DNA of 64,000 nucleotides from positions 620,001-684,000 of the forward strand of contig NZ_CP035291.1 in assembly GCF_006094395.1 (NCBI RefSeq). Direction: 5' to 3'. The notes below the pieces were generated by a model. The model was not told the origin of the DNA. It saw only the letters and a list, made by a program, of their open reading frames with translations, and did not search any database. This DNA comes from Staphylococcus haemolyticus. Its GTDB lineage: Bacteria > Bacillota > Bacilli > Staphylococcales > Staphylococcaceae. The first letter of the stretch is position 1. Every line of letters begins with the position of its first letter. Position numbers and translations under genes: made by a program. Below are positions 46,158 to 55,927 of the stretch, piece after piece.

Positions 46158-48212
46158 ATGACAACGACCTTCATTGTTGGATATATTGTTTTAGCGGTCA
46201 TTTTAGTTGGTTTAGTTAACGTTCTTGTGTTGAAATCACGTAAAAAACGTAAGAACCAAGCTAAGGGACAACACGTAAATGAAGAATCTAAAAGTCAAAG
46301 TAATCCATCTAAATTTAAAATCAGTGACTTAGACCGAGATAAAGTGTCGAATCACACGCAAGATTCTCAAAGAGACGATGATAAACAGCGTCACATGAAC
46401 TCTGAAGATAGACACATTGAAAATGATAAACGAAAAAATCATTTCGAGAATGAACAAGATCAGCAAGATCATGCATCAGAGCAAATACATCCTGAGCAAA
46501 AGCAAGCATCACATTCCTTACATTATTCTGATGATGCTACTGAGGATGACAAACAAGATGATGATGTAAACAATCAACATCTACCTAAGGATTCAATTTA
46601 TGAACCTATTAATCCTGATTCTCAAGAAGGACGTGTAAACGAACGTATTAAGAAACAAAAAGAAGATTTTGTTTTTGGAGAAGGGATTACAAGAAATAAA
46701 ATTTTAGCAGCAATGCTATTTGGTATGTTTATAGCCATCTTAAACCAAACGTTATTAAACGTTGCATTGCCTAAGATTAATACAGAATTCAATATTTCTG
46801 CGTCAACTGGACAATGGTTGATGACAGGATTCATGTTAGTAAATGGTATTTTAATTCCAATAAGTGCATTCTTATTTAATAAATACTCTTATCGTAAGTT
46901 ATTTATTATTGCACTTTTATTATTTACTATTGGTTCACTAGTCTGTGCACTTTCTAATAACTTCCCTATGATGATGGGTGGACGTGTACTACAAGCCATT
47001 GGTGCTGGTGTATTAATGCCATTAGGTTCTAACGTAATCGTTACAATTTTCCCACCAGAAAAACGTGGCGTTGCAATGGGAACGATGGGTATAGCAATGA
47101 TATTGGCGCCAGCTATTGGACCAACTTTATCAGGTTACATCGTTCAAAATTATCATTGGAACGTTATGTTCTATGGTATGTTCTTCCTAGGAATTGCTGC
47201 AATGATATTTGGCTATTTCTGGTTCAGATTGTATCAAAGAACAACAAATCCAAGAGCCGACTATCAAGGTATCGTCTACAGTACGATTGGATTTGGTGCA
47301 CTATTATACGGATTCAGTGAAGCCGGTAATAAAGGTTGGGGTTCAGCTGAAATCGTAACGATGTTCATAATTGGTGCGATATTCATTGCTGCATTCGTCA
47401 TTCGTGAATTAACAATGAGAGCGCCAATGTTAAATCTTGAAGTGTTGAAATCATCAACATTTACACTAACAACTATTATTAACATGGTTGTTATGATGAG
47501 CTTATTCGGTGGTATGATTTTATTACCTATCTACTTACAAAATTTACGTGGTTTCTCAGCACTTGATTCAGGACTGTTATTACTTCCTGGTTCATTAGTG
47601 ATGGGTATATTAGGACCAATCACTGGTAAGCTACTTGATACTATTGGTTTAAAACCTTTAGCATTGTTTGGTATAGCTGTAATGGCCTACGGAACATGGG
47701 AACTTACTAAATTAAATATGGATACACCATATCTTCATATAATGAGTATTTATGTGATTCGATCATTCGGTATGGCGTTTGTAATGATGCCACTTATGAC
47801 AGCTGCCATTAACGCACTGCCACCAAGACTCATTTCTCATGGTAATGCATTCCTAAACACGATGAGACAATTAGCTGGTTCAATTGGTACTGCGATTCTT
47901 GTTACTGTTATGACAACGCAGACAACAAATCATGTTGGTGCGTTTACTGATGAATTAGATAAAACAAACCCTGTGATCCAAGACCACGTCCGTCAAATGG
48001 CGGCACAATATGGTGGTCAATCTGAAGCAGTACAAGCTATCTTAAAATACGTAAATCAGCTTGCATATATCGAAGGCATTAACGATGCATTCTGGATTGC
48101 CACTGGATTAGCAGTCTTAGCATTTATTTTAAGTTTATTCTTAAAAGGTAAAAAAGGTGCTGATGCAGAACATGAAAGAATGATGCATGCAGAAAGTAAT
48201 AAATTTAAATAA
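46158..48212 (+). CDS. DHA2-type MFS multidrug transporter with charged N-terminal insert
   Basis: A 684-residue EmrB/QacA-type drug:proton antiporter. The transporter proper spans about residues 175-675 with 14 helices, motif FNISASTGQWLMTGFMLVNG and motif C-like MILAPAIGPTLSGYIV. Before it come an extra helix (~residues 4-24) and ~140 residues of hydrophilic, Gln/His/Asp/Lys-rich sequence of low complexity. From memory the S. aureus homologue is long as well. The function of the insert is unknown. ATG 46158 follows AAGGAGG. Export substrates cannot be read from sequence. Confidence 0.85.
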   Translation: MTTTFIVGYIVLAVILVGLVNVLVLKSRKKRKNQAKGQHVNEESKSQSNPSKFKISDLDRDKVSNHTQDSQRDDDKQRHMNSEDRHIENDKRKNHFENEQDQQDHASEQIHPEQKQASHSLHYSDDATEDDKQDDDVNNQHLPKDSIYEPINPDSQEGRVNERIKKQKEDFVFGEGITRNKILAAMLFGMFIAILNQTLLNVALPKINTEFNISASTGQWLMTGFMLVNGILIPISAFLFNKYSYRKLFIIALLLFTIGSLVCALSNNFPMMMGGRVLQAIGAGVLMPLGSNVIVTIFPPEKRGVAMGTMGIAMILAPAIGPTLSGYIVQNYHWNVMFYGMFFLGIAAMIFGYFWFRLYQRTTNPRADYQGIVYSTIGFGALLYGFSEAGNKGWGSAEIVTMFIIGAIFIAAFVIRELTMRAPMLNLEVLKSSTFTLTTIINMVVMMSLFGGMILLPIYLQNLRGFSALDSGLLLLPGSLVMGILGPITGKLLDTIGLKPLALFGIAVMAYGTWELTKLNMDTPYLHIMSIYVIRSFGMAFVMMPLMTAAINALPPRLISHGNAFLNTMRQLAGSIGTAILVTVMTTQTTNHVGAFTDELDKTNPVIQDHVRQMAAQYGGQSEAVQAILKYVNQLAYIEGINDAFWIATGLAVLAFILSLFLKGKKGADAEHERMMHAESNKFK

Positions 48213-48239
48213 AATGATGTTGGGGGACATTATTTTTAA

Positions 48240-48280
48240 AGTATCGGTACACTTCTTTAAGTGTGATCGATACTTTTTTT
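48240..48280 (+). terminator. Terminator of the EmrAB-type operon
   Basis: AGTATCG/CGATACT with an inner ACACTT/AAGTGT stem, followed by seven T. Confidence 0.88.
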
Positions 48281-48283
48281 ATT

Positions 48284-48326
48284 AGAAAAAAAGCCATTGT
48301 GACTAAATTATCGCGTCTACAATGGC
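48284..48326 (-). terminator. Terminator of the minus-strand membrane protein gene
   Basis: GCCATTGT (48293-48300) pairs perfectly with ACAATGGC (48319-48326); on the minus strand it is followed by CTTTTTTTC. Confidence 0.8.
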
Positions 48327-48336
48327 AAAAAATATA

Positions 48337-48984
48337 TTATTTGATTTTAGGATGGTTCGTTTTTCGATTTCTGAAAAAGAAACTAACAATTAATAAAGCT
48401 AGACTACATACTAATAAAATAAGTGCATTATGAATAGCATCCGCTTCACTAATAATTTGATTAGCAGAAACATTTAATGAGAAACTTTGTAGTTTATCAG
48501 CAATTCGTTGACCAATTACTTGTATTGCATATCCAAAATACAGCGACATGATTAATAATATTGAAATCACAATAAAATTTAAAATCTTTAATAAAGTTCG
48601 ATTGAAGATAATAGTCAAAATAGTGATAACTAAACTTACAATTGTTAAAATGAAAAATGTGTTAAAAATAAATACGAGACGATTGGCCACATCTTCAAGA
48701 TTAGCTAATTGGCTTAAATTAATATTAAGTGTACCTATTTGTGTAACCGTATTCTGAAAATCTTTAATCTGACCGTAACTAATGGGTTGATTAGCAAATG
48801 CTAAATTAAAGATAGGTTGTTTGTACATACTATAACCCGTAATAGCTACTAATATGAAAATTATGATTTGGATAATTAAACTCACCCAAGATCTTCTTTT
48901 TCGGTTGTTACGATTAGAACGAAGATAGTTGTGATTATCAATAGGAGGTCTATTATCATATTGTGTTGTTCTTCTTTCTGACAC
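48337..48984 (-). CDS. Uncharacterised four-helix membrane protein
   Basis: Not recognised as a named family. A 215-residue protein with a polar, Arg/Asn-rich N-terminus (to ~35), a helix (~36-57), an outside stretch of ~50 residues, two central helices (~105-150) and a C-terminal helix (~190-207) before a basic tail. In-frame codons reach 49011 (ATG), but GTG 48984 follows AAAGGAG at 8 bases and is preferred. Single gene; divergent from an alpha/beta hydrolase. Confidence 0.7.
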   Translation of the reverse strand: MSERRTTQYDNRPPIDNHNYLRSNRNNRKRRSWVSLIIQIIIFILVAITGYSMYKQPIFNLAFANQPISYGQIKDFQNTVTQIGTLNINLSQLANLEDVANRLVFIFNTFFILTIVSLVITILTIIFNRTLLKILNFIVISILLIMSLYFGYAIQVIGQRIADKLQSFSLNVSANQIISEADAIHNALILLVCSLALLIVSFFFRNRKTNHPKIK

Positions 48985-49179
48985 TTTTCTAACTCCTTTT
49001 CTATAATTCATTTGTTTTCTAAGATTGACTAATTTATACTGAATTTAATATGCAAATAACAATATTATATTAAATATTTAATCATGATTTTTTAGAACAT
49101 AGTTTTCATTATATCGCTTTTTGTGCTTAATGTAATGACGTTTAAGTAATTTATTATTAATTAAGGTAGGTAGAATTTT

Positions 49180-50079
49180 ATGAGATCACATATGGTTAAT
49201 CGAATCATCAATCGATACTTACTGCACAATCGTTCAATAATGTTTGATAATGATTCAGATTTCGATAAGTTCATGGATAAAAGAAAAGATATTAATCAAG
49301 CGAAGCATAAGCAACCTTCAAGTTTAAATGTTAAATCTAATTTAGATAAGTTGTCACACGATGATATGCAAGTATTTAGATTTAATTTTCGTCATGAAAC
49401 AAAAAAGAAAATTCTCTATATTCATGGCGGTTATAATACGTTACAACCCTCACCATTTCATTGGAGATTTATGGACAAACTTGCACTTAGTACGCTTTAT
49501 GAAGTTGTGTTGCCAATTTATCCTAAAGCACCAGAACACCATATTCAAGACACATTTAAAGCAATCGATGGGATATATCAATCTTTATTAGAAGAAGTGG
49601 ATGCCAAACATATCGTTATTATGGGAGATGGTACTGGGGGGGCATTAGCACTAAGTTACGTTCAACAACTTGTGGCTAATAATCAACCATTACCTAATAA
49701 AGTTTATTTACTTTCACCAATGTTGGATGCAACATTGACTAATCCTGAAATTACTGAGGATTTAAGCAATAAAGACCGTTTCGTCAACAAGGATGGCTTA
49801 CAACGTATATTCAATGTATGGACGCAAGGAGAAGCACTAGCTAATCCATTAATATCACCAATTTATGGACAAATACACGATTTACCACCTATCGTTATAT
49901 TCGGTGGTGGCAGAGAAATTTATCATCCAGATATGAAGCGTTTTGTATATAATTTGGAGGAAAAGGGACAACCAGTTCAATTCTTTGAGTATCCGAAAAT
50001 GTTCCATGATTTCCCTTTATTCCCTATACATGAGTCACACAAAGTAATTAAACAAATTACTAAGACGATTGATGCATAA
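49180..50079 (+). CDS. Alpha/beta hydrolase (HSL-type esterase)
   Basis: A 299-residue esterase-like hydrolase. The oxyanion motif HGGY (in ILYIHGGYNTLQ, ~residue 86) marks the hormone-sensitive-lipase group. The nucleophile elbow reads GDGTGG (~148-153), where most members have GDSAGG: the expected Ser is Thr or lost by substitution. Acid and base candidates are present near the C-terminus (FGGGREIYHPD, MFHDFPLF). With GDGTGG it may be a weak or altered hydrolase. ATG 49180 follows AAGGTAGG. Confidence 0.78.
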   Translation: MRSHMVNRIINRYLLHNRSIMFDNDSDFDKFMDKRKDINQAKHKQPSSLNVKSNLDKLSHDDMQVFRFNFRHETKKKILYIHGGYNTLQPSPFHWRFMDKLALSTLYEVVLPIYPKAPEHHIQDTFKAIDGIYQSLLEEVDAKHIVIMGDGTGGALALSYVQQLVANNQPLPNKVYLLSPMLDATLTNPEITEDLSNKDRFVNKDGLQRIFNVWTQGEALANPLISPIYGQIHDLPPIVIFGGGREIYHPDMKRFVYNLEEKGQPVQFFEYPKMFHDFPLFPIHESHKVIKQITKTIDA

Positions 50080-50152
50080 TTAACATACAACAAAACATAG
50101 TTTGATAAAAAAAGTACTCTAAGTCTACTTAGCAGATATCACGTAGGTAATT

Positions 50153-50194
50153 GAACTGAGAAGGGCATTTAATTGGTCATTCTCAGTTCTTTTT
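50153..50194 (+). terminator. Hairpin terminator with GAACTGAGAA arms
   Basis: GAACTGAGAA (50153-50162) with perfect complement (50180-50189), then TTTTTG. Ends the hydrolase gene. Same arms as the hairpin at 43299. Confidence 0.8.
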
Positions 50195-50264
50195 GTTGAA
50201 GATGAGTCTTCGTCTTCTGTCACTTCATATCATGAAATATGAATAACTTCTTTGTTCGAAATTT

Positions 50265-50660
50265 TTAAATTAAATTTTGAACTTTAGTTATAACCGTTTG
50301 TTGACCTAAGTTATGATAATAATTGTCGATGGCTTGTGACAAATCTATTTGAGATACATCTTGTTGATTTAACAAATTCACTAAATTCGAAGATAAGTTC
50401 GCAAATTGACCTGCATAGTCATTTAATAAACGTTTCAAAACTTCTTCATTTTCCTCTGATGCAACGATATTTTGTAATGCTTCAATAGCTTGTTTCTGTC
50501 CTTGATAATAACTAATATTAAATGCTCTTTTAAGCAATTCCTGACTGGGACCATTCATAAATAATTGTTTAGCACTATTGAGTTCTATTAAGTTTACTTT
50601 AAGCTCATCATTTAAATCATATAATAATTCTAAAAGTTGATTGCGAAATTGTGATACCAT
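50265..50660 (-). CDS. Uncharacterised helical protein
   Basis: Not recognised. A 131-residue, soluble, almost wholly helical protein rich in Leu, Gln and Asn, without Cys. Heptad-like Leu spacing suggests coiled-coil or bundle packing. It stands 2 bp after a thioesterase gene on the same strand, with its own ribosome site GGAGAA, so the two are one operon. A YlbF-like fold is possible but unproven. Confidence 0.65.
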   Translation of the reverse strand: MVSQFRNQLLELLYDLNDELKVNLIELNSAKQLFMNGPSQELLKRAFNISYYQGQKQAIEALQNIVASEENEEVLKRLLNDYAGQFANLSSNLVNLLNQQDVSQIDLSQAIDNYYHNLGQQTVITKVQNLI

Positions 50661-50662
50661 TT

Positions 50663-51139
50663 TTAGTTCTCCTTTTTAGGTATTCCTATTTGATGACCTA
50701 ATTGTTTAGGCCAATCATTAGTACCTTGTTGATTATAATAATTAGCAATGTTTTGATGATAATCACTTGGAAAAGGAGCAGACTTACGTTTGTTACTATC
50801 AATTCCCATCATGATAACTTCGTTAGTTGCAGCAAGTTCATCTTCATCTGTATAAAGCATTAAAAAGAAATGTACACGCTTATAATCATAATCATAGATA
50901 TAAACTTCGATTCGGTAAGTTGAATTGAGTGATAACTCTGCTAGGTACGTCGTATGTTCTTCTAAAGTGAACATTGTGTATTGAAGTACCTCACGTTCCT
51001 TTAAAGAAAGTCCATGCGTGTAGTTAAATTCATTTACAGCTTCACTAAACACTTTATTATATTCTGAGTCATGCATGTGATTGTTATGATCAATTTGATT
51101 TGCTTCTACCACTTTATTAATAATTACAGGATTACTCAT
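50663..51139 (-). CDS. Hotdog-fold acyl-CoA thioesterase family protein
   Basis: A 158-residue protein with the thioesterase pattern DHNNHMHDSEYNKVFSEAV near residues 17-35 and beta strands TYRIEVYIYDYDYKRVHFFLMLY, as in 4HBT-type enzymes. The substrate acyl-CoA is unknown. ATG 51139 follows GCGAGG. Operon with the helical protein at 50265. Divergent from a corA gene. Confidence 0.75.
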   Translation of the reverse strand: MSNPVIINKVVEANQIDHNNHMHDSEYNKVFSEAVNEFNYTHGLSLKEREVLQYTMFTLEEHTTYLAELSLNSTYRIEVYIYDYDYKRVHFFLMLYTDEDELAATNEVIMMGIDSNKRKSAPFPSDYHQNIANYYNQQGTNDWPKQLGHQIGIPKKEN

Positions 51140-51259
51140 TACTAAAGACCTCGCTCATATATTGATAGTTCTATTTTACTAAATAAAAATAACACATACA
51201 CATGATTTAATTCATGGTAGAATGAAAGACGTATGGTTGTGTAGGAGGTAAACGTAACA

Positions 51260-52207
51260 ATGACTATGACAATTCGATATCAAACTAAAAATCAATCGCT
51301 CACTCAAGTTGATAGTGTGAAGGAGATTCCTGAAACAGCAACAATTGTATGGTTTGATTTTGAAAATGCAACACAAGCAGAGAATGATTATTTAATAAGT
51401 CAATTTGAATTTAACTATTTAGAGTTAGAAGACGCCATTACAGGTGTGCCACGTGTAAAATATAAATCCTATGAATCATATCAATATTTAGTATTTCACA
51501 GTATGTACAAAGATGATTTTTCTCCAATTTCTTTAAATGTATTTTTAAGTGAGAAAGTACTTGTTACATATCACCACAAACATTTTGAATCGTTAAATGA
51601 AGTGGCTAAAATGAATGCACAACATCATGAACCAGACTTGGATTGTGCAGATATAGTGATACATATTTTAGATATGATGGTTGATAAATATTTTGAATTC
51701 GTTTATACAATTGAGGATAAAACATATAACTTTGAAGATGCACATGTAGATGATACTCAAAGTAAAAAAATAATGGATAATGTTTTTCAAATTAAATCTG
51801 ATTTAATCAAAATTAAAAGGGTATTATTCCCTATGCAAGAATTAGTTAATACAATTAAAACTGAAGGTAATTTGATTGTAGATAGTAAGCATTCGATGTA
51901 TATTCAACATATCGATGACCATCTAATAAAGCAAAATAATATCATAAGAACATCACAGGAGATGGCTAATGAAATAAGAGAAAATTTCGAATCTTATTCA
52001 TCATTTCGAATGAATAGTATCATGCAAGTATTAACATTGGTTTCAGTCATATTCTCACCTTTAACATTTATTGCAGGTGTCTATGGCATGAATTTCGAAT
52101 ATATGCCAGAACTTAAATGGCAATATAGTTATCCAATTTGTATGATCGTCATGTTAATTATAGCTATTGCATTGATTATCTTTTTCAAAAGAAAAAAATG
52201 GTTCTAA
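51260..52207 (+). CDS. corA: CorA-family divalent cation transporter (second copy)
   Basis: A 315-residue CorA channel with the canonical YGMN motif (in AGVYGMNFEYMPEL, ~residue 275) between two C-terminal helices and a basic end KRKKWF. The cytoplasmic funnel domain forms the rest. This copy fits the classic Mg2+ CorA better than the one at 11723. ATG 51260 follows GGAGG; a second ATG is two codons on. Monocistronic, followed 44 bp later by fni. Confidence 0.88.
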   Translation: MTMTIRYQTKNQSLTQVDSVKEIPETATIVWFDFENATQAENDYLISQFEFNYLELEDAITGVPRVKYKSYESYQYLVFHSMYKDDFSPISLNVFLSEKVLVTYHHKHFESLNEVAKMNAQHHEPDLDCADIVIHILDMMVDKYFEFVYTIEDKTYNFEDAHVDDTQSKKIMDNVFQIKSDLIKIKRVLFPMQELVNTIKTEGNLIVDSKHSMYIQHIDDHLIKQNNIIRTSQEMANEIRENFESYSSFRMNSIMQVLTLVSVIFSPLTFIAGVYGMNFEYMPELKWQYSYPICMIVMLIIAIALIIFFKRKKWF

Positions 52208-52251
52208 TATATTTTGAAACTTTATTAATTTAAGCAAAGGTAGGTACAAAG

Positions 52252-53301
52252 ATGAGTGACTTTCAAAGAGAACAGAGGAAAAATGAACATGTTGAAATAG
52301 CAATGGCTCAAAGTGATGCACCTCAATCAGACTTTGATCGAGTAAGATTCGTGCATCATTCAATCCCTAACATAAATGTAGATGAAGTAGACTTAACAAG
52401 TCGAACAACAGATTTTGATATGACATATCCAATTTATATCAATGCGATGACAGGCGGCAGTGAATGGACAAAACAAATTAATGCGAAACTTGCAGTTGTC
52501 GCTAGAGAAACTGGATTAGCAATGGCTGTAGGCTCTACACATGCCGCTTTGAGAAATCCTAAAATGGCGGAATCATTCAGTATTGCACGTCAAACCAACC
52601 CAGAAGGTATAATTTTTAGTAATGTTGGTGCCGATGTTCCTGTAGATAAAGCCGTAGAAGCGGTTAGTTTATTAGATGCACAGGCTTTACAAATTCATGT
52701 GAATGCACCACAAGAACTTGTGATGCCTGAAGGAAATCGTGAATTCTCGACTTGGTTAGATAATGTAGCAGCTATTGTTCAACGTGTTGATGTTCCAGTT
52801 ATTATTAAAGAAGTTGGCTTCGGCATGAGCAAAGAACTATATAAAGATTTAATTGATGTTGGTGTTACATACGTTGATGTAAGTGGTAAAGGTGGAACAA
52901 ACTTTGTCACAATTGAAAATGAGCGTCGTTCAAATAAAGATATGGATTATCTTGCAAATTGGGGACAGTCAACTGTAGAGTCATTGCTTGAAAGTTCTGC
53001 TTATCAAGATTCACTTAATGTCTTTGCTAGTGGTGGTGTACGTACTCCTCTAGATGTTGTTAAGAGCCTAGCATTAGGTGCTAAAGCTGTAGGTATGTCT
53101 CGACCATTTTTAAATCAAGTTGAAAATGGGGGCATTACGACAACGATTGAGTATGTTGAGTCATTTATTGAACATACGAAATCAATTATGACAATGTTAA
53201 ATGCACGAGATATTAGTGAATTAAAACAAAGTAAGTTCGTTTTCGACCATAAGTTAATGTCATGGATTGAACAACGTGGTTTAGACATTCATAGAGGGTA
53301 A
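52252..53301 (+). CDS. fni: Type 2 isopentenyl-diphosphate delta-isomerase
   Basis: A 349-residue FMN- and NADPH-dependent enzyme that interconverts IPP and DMAPP, the prenyl units of the mevalonate pathway used by staphylococci. Seen: [15 protein letters not shown] (~63-77), [29 protein letters not shown] and [11 protein letters not shown] phosphate/FMN loops, and [16 protein letters not shown] 52252 follows AAAGGTAGG. Followed by a convergent terminator with gltS. Confidence 0.94.
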   Translation: MSDFQREQRKNEHVEIAMAQSDAPQSDFDRVRFVHHSIPNINVDEVDLTSRTTDFDMTYPIYINAMTGGSEWTKQINAKLAVVARETGLAMAVGSTHAALRNPKMAESFSIARQTNPEGIIFSNVGADVPVDKAVEAVSLLDAQALQIHVNAPQELVMPEGNREFSTWLDNVAAIVQRVDVPVIIKEVGFGMSKELYKDLIDVGVTYVDVSGKGGTNFVTIENERRSNKDMDYLANWGQSTVESLLESSAYQDSLNVFASGGVRTPLDVVKSLALGAKAVGMSRPFLNQVENGGITTTIEYVESFIEHTKSIMTMLNARDISELKQSKFVFDHKLMSWIEQRGLDIHRG

Positions 53302-53350
53302 TATTGAATAGGTTATTCAACCATAATTCGCATTAATAAATTACACAAAT

Positions 53351-53391
53351 AAAGCAAGTTGAGAGTTTGGACTCCCAACTTGCTTTTTTAT
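53351..53391. terminator. Convergent terminator between fni and gltS
   Basis: AAAGCAAGTTG pairs with CAACTTGCTTT, with inner GAGT/ACTC, then TTTT. Confidence 0.9.
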
Positions 53392-53409
53392 AATGCCTAA
53401 TATAAAACT

Positions 53410-54621
53410 TTAGTTTCCAAAAATATTCATAAAGCCCATAACGATAGGTACACCTGCTAAGTCAATTAAGAAGGCTCCAACTATAGGAACGACAAGATAT
53501 GATTTTGGTGAACTACCATATTTTTTAGTAATTACATCTAAATTTGCCATCGCGTTTGGTGTAGCCCCTAAACCATGACCTATAAATCCACCAGCCATAA
53601 CAGCGGCATCATAGTCTTTACCAAGCACTCTAAATAGTATAAAGAATGCAAATAATGAAATGAATACGACTTGAACTAAAACGATAGCGATAAGAGGTAA
53701 TGCAAGTGAATACACTTGAGTAAGTTGAATACTCATCAGTGCTAGTGCTAAGAATAAGCCTAGAGCCACATCACCAATTTGATCATTCAGTTTCAAATCG
53801 ATGAGTTGTATGTTCGCATATTCTGATACATTTCGAATTGCAACTGCTACAAACATTGAGCCTACATACATAGGTAAACTTTGACCAGTTAAATTAGAAA
53901 ATTGATCGCCTATCCATGTACCTACTGACATGCACAGTGCAATGATTGTTAATTGGATAAAAAATACTTGTGTAGGTTGATATTTACGATGTAGCACTTC
54001 GTTAGATTCAACTTTACTATAATCTTTAAACGAGTCATCGCTATTTTCAGGTTTTAAGTTATAGCGTTTAATAAGTGCCTTTACTAAAGGTCCACCAACT
54101 AATCCACCAAATACTAAGCCTAAAGTTGCTGCTGCAAGTGCAGCTGTGATAGCTGAATCAATATTAAAACTTTCTTCGAGCGTTTTACCATAAGCCGCTG
54201 CATTCCCATGTCCTCCTTCCATTGACATTGAACCAGCTGTTAAACCTAACAATGGTTTAATATGTAATACTTTAGCTAATGAGATACCAATGAAATTTTG
54301 ACATATTGCCAGAAATGCACAACATACAAAGTAAAGTATTAATACCTTTCCACCAATTTTAAATAATTTAAATGATGCACCTAATCCAATGGTAGTGAAG
54401 AATACCATCATGAAGAAATCTTGAATAAAGCTAGCATCTAATTTAATTTGAATAATATTTAAAGTATCTAAGACTGCAACTAGAATTGCAAATAATAATC
54501 CTCCTATAACGGGAGGTGGTATACAAATTCTTTGTAAAAATGAAACGTGCTTGACGACGAATTCACCCAGTAAAAATAAAAGACAGGCAAGACATAGTGT
54601 TGTGACCGCATCTATTTCCAT
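53410..54621 (-). CDS. gltS: Sodium/glutamate symporter GltS
   Basis: A 403-residue Na+:glutamate symporter (ESS family), unrelated in fold family name to the DAACS carrier at 2585. Two-fold repeated glycine-rich reentrant loops are visible: GLTAGSMSMEGGHGNAAAYG (~134-153) and AGGFIGHGLGATPNAMAN (~353-370). In-frame codons reach 54666, but ATG 54621 follows AAAGGGGG and starts at the first helix. A cre-like site lies upstream at 54670. Confidence 0.92.
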   Translation of the reverse strand: MEIDAVTTLCLACLLFLLGEFVVKHVSFLQRICIPPPVIGGLLFAILVAVLDTLNIIQIKLDASFIQDFFMMVFFTTIGLGASFKLFKIGGKVLILYFVCCAFLAICQNFIGISLAKVLHIKPLLGLTAGSMSMEGGHGNAAAYGKTLEESFNIDSAITAALAAATLGLVFGGLVGGPLVKALIKRYNLKPENSDDSFKDYSKVESNEVLHRKYQPTQVFFIQLTIIALCMSVGTWIGDQFSNLTGQSLPMYVGSMFVAVAIRNVSEYANIQLIDLKLNDQIGDVALGLFLALALMSIQLTQVYSLALPLIAIVLVQVVFISLFAFFILFRVLGKDYDAAVMAGGFIGHGLGATPNAMANLDVITKKYGSSPKSYLVVPIVGAFLIDLAGVPIVMGFMNIFGN

Positions 54622-54669
54622 TTTTATAGCCCCCTTTATAAACGAGTTAAAAATTTTAAATAGCACTTC

Positions 54670-54684
54670 TTGTAAGCGCTATAA
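54670..54684 (+). promoter_or_regulatory. Possible cre site upstream of gltS
   Basis: TTGTAAGCGCTATAA matches 14 of 15 cre positions, about 50 bp upstream of gltS. It suggests CcpA control. The rest of 54622-54907 (286 bases, AT-rich) shows nothing named. Confidence 0.5.
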
Positions 54685-54907
54685 ATCCCCATATATAACA
54701 TTATACATATAAAAATTATAGATTTCTAGGATAGGTATTATGGTTTTTATATAATACGAAATTTTAATAATTTTATAAAAAGATAAAAAATTAATTGGAA
54801 TATTAATTTGTAATATCCATGAAAATAGATTTGTTGATATTAAACAATTTAGAAATAGTTATAAAGGCCAATTCTAAGTAATAAAATTTCTAGAATGTTT
54901 AATTTCT

Positions 54908-55516
54908 TTATTTCCAAGTTTCATCTGGATTGAGGCAGTCTGATTTACGTATATGTGACACAAATGGATTACCTTTAACCGTGTATCGTAGCGGTTTATT
55001 AGTCCAGTCGCCTTTATTCGGTATGCCAATTCTAGCACTTTCAACAATATCCCTAGGGTATTTACGATGTTTAGTATCAATGGATAAGCGACAATCATTC
55101 AATGTGGCGCCATCAATTGCTCTAGGTATATTAAATGCTTTTGTCCATTTTCCGGGTCCGTTTGTTAATTCATATCCTGACTTATTACGATTATGTTTCA
55201 TCATTTCAATGCCATCTAAAGGTTCAATAGCTCGAATCAGTACTCCTTCAGGGACACCTTCGTTTTGAGTTACGAAATTCACTAATAGATGTGTGTGCAT
55301 CACATGTCCGTAAATGGTGCCGCCTCTTTTATAAAGTGAAGTCACTTTTGGCGTTTGCTTACCTCTAAATCCATGAGCTGCTCGATCTGTAAAACCTAAA
55401 TAAGCTTCTGTTTCAACAATATAGCCACTATACGTTTGAAATTCGTCTTCATATATGACTTTGACACCTAATAACGCTTTAGCGGTTTCAGTCGTTGGTC
55501 TTGATACAAAATCCAC
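54908..55516 (-). CDS. 3-methyladenine DNA glycosylase (AAG/MPG family)
   Basis: A 202-residue base-excision repair enzyme that removes alkylated purines. Family signature seen: [24 protein letters not shown] (around residues 33-56), [18 protein letters not shown] (~66-83), [14 protein letters not shown] and [12 protein letters not shown]. The start is GTG 55516 with GAAGAAGG upstream. Single gene, divergent from an XRE-type regulator. Confidence 0.9.
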   Translation of the reverse strand: MDFVSRPTTETAKALLGVKVIYEDEFQTYSGYIVETEAYLGFTDRAAHGFRGKQTPKVTSLYKRGGTIYGHVMHTHLLVNFVTQNEGVPEGVLIRAIEPLDGIEMMKHNRNKSGYELTNGPGKWTKAFNIPRAIDGATLNDCRLSIDTKHRKYPRDIVESARIGIPNKGDWTNKPLRYTVKGNPFVSHIRKSDCLNPDETWK

Positions 55517-55665
55517 ATGAACACCTTCTTCCTCTTGAAAATTTAATAACTGATAATTAAAGCTGATGCTTAGACTGGTATAACACGATTAAAATATATT
55601 ATGATTGCAATTATAATTGAAATTAACCAAGAATTTAAAGACTTAAATATAAGTGTCATATATAT

Positions 55666-55695
55666 TTGACTATGTTGGCATTATATCGTTATGAT
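55666..55695 (+). promoter_or_regulatory. Promoter of the XRE/membrane protein pair
   Basis: TTGACT (55666-55671), 18 bp, TATGAT (55690-55695), 34 bp upstream of the XRE start. Confidence 0.55.
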
Positions 55696-55729
55696 GAATA
55701 ATATGGGATGTTGAAAGAAGTGTGGAAAT

Positions 55730-55927
55730 ATGAATAAAGTTAAAGTTTATCGTGGTGTAAAGAAGATTTCGCAATTAGAACTTGCACGATTAGTTGGAGT
55801 ATCACGTCAAACCATTAACATGATAGAGAATAATAAATATAATCCGTCATTAAAATTATGTATTAATATAGCTAAGACGCTAGGTGTTACTTTGAATGAT
55901 TTATTCTGGGAGGTAGAGAATGACTAA
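55730..55927 (+). CDS. Small XRE-type transcription regulator
   Basis: A 65-residue protein that is a bare Cro/CI helix-turn-helix domain: KISQLELARLVGVSRQTINMIENNKYNPSLKLCINIAKTLGV split over its five helices, ending in LNDLFWEVE. Proteins of this type (YozG-like) often sit with a membrane protein. It overlaps the next gene by 8 bases, so they are coupled. It likely regulates its own operon. Confidence 0.88.
   Translation: MNKVKVYRGVKKISQLELARLVGVSRQTINMIENNKYNPSLKLCINIAKTLGVTLNDLFWEVEND

Noticed and set aside
54874..55098. A 74-codon minus-strand frame overlapping the DNA glycosylase
   Set aside because: Shadow of the glycosylase gene; no ribosome site or domain.
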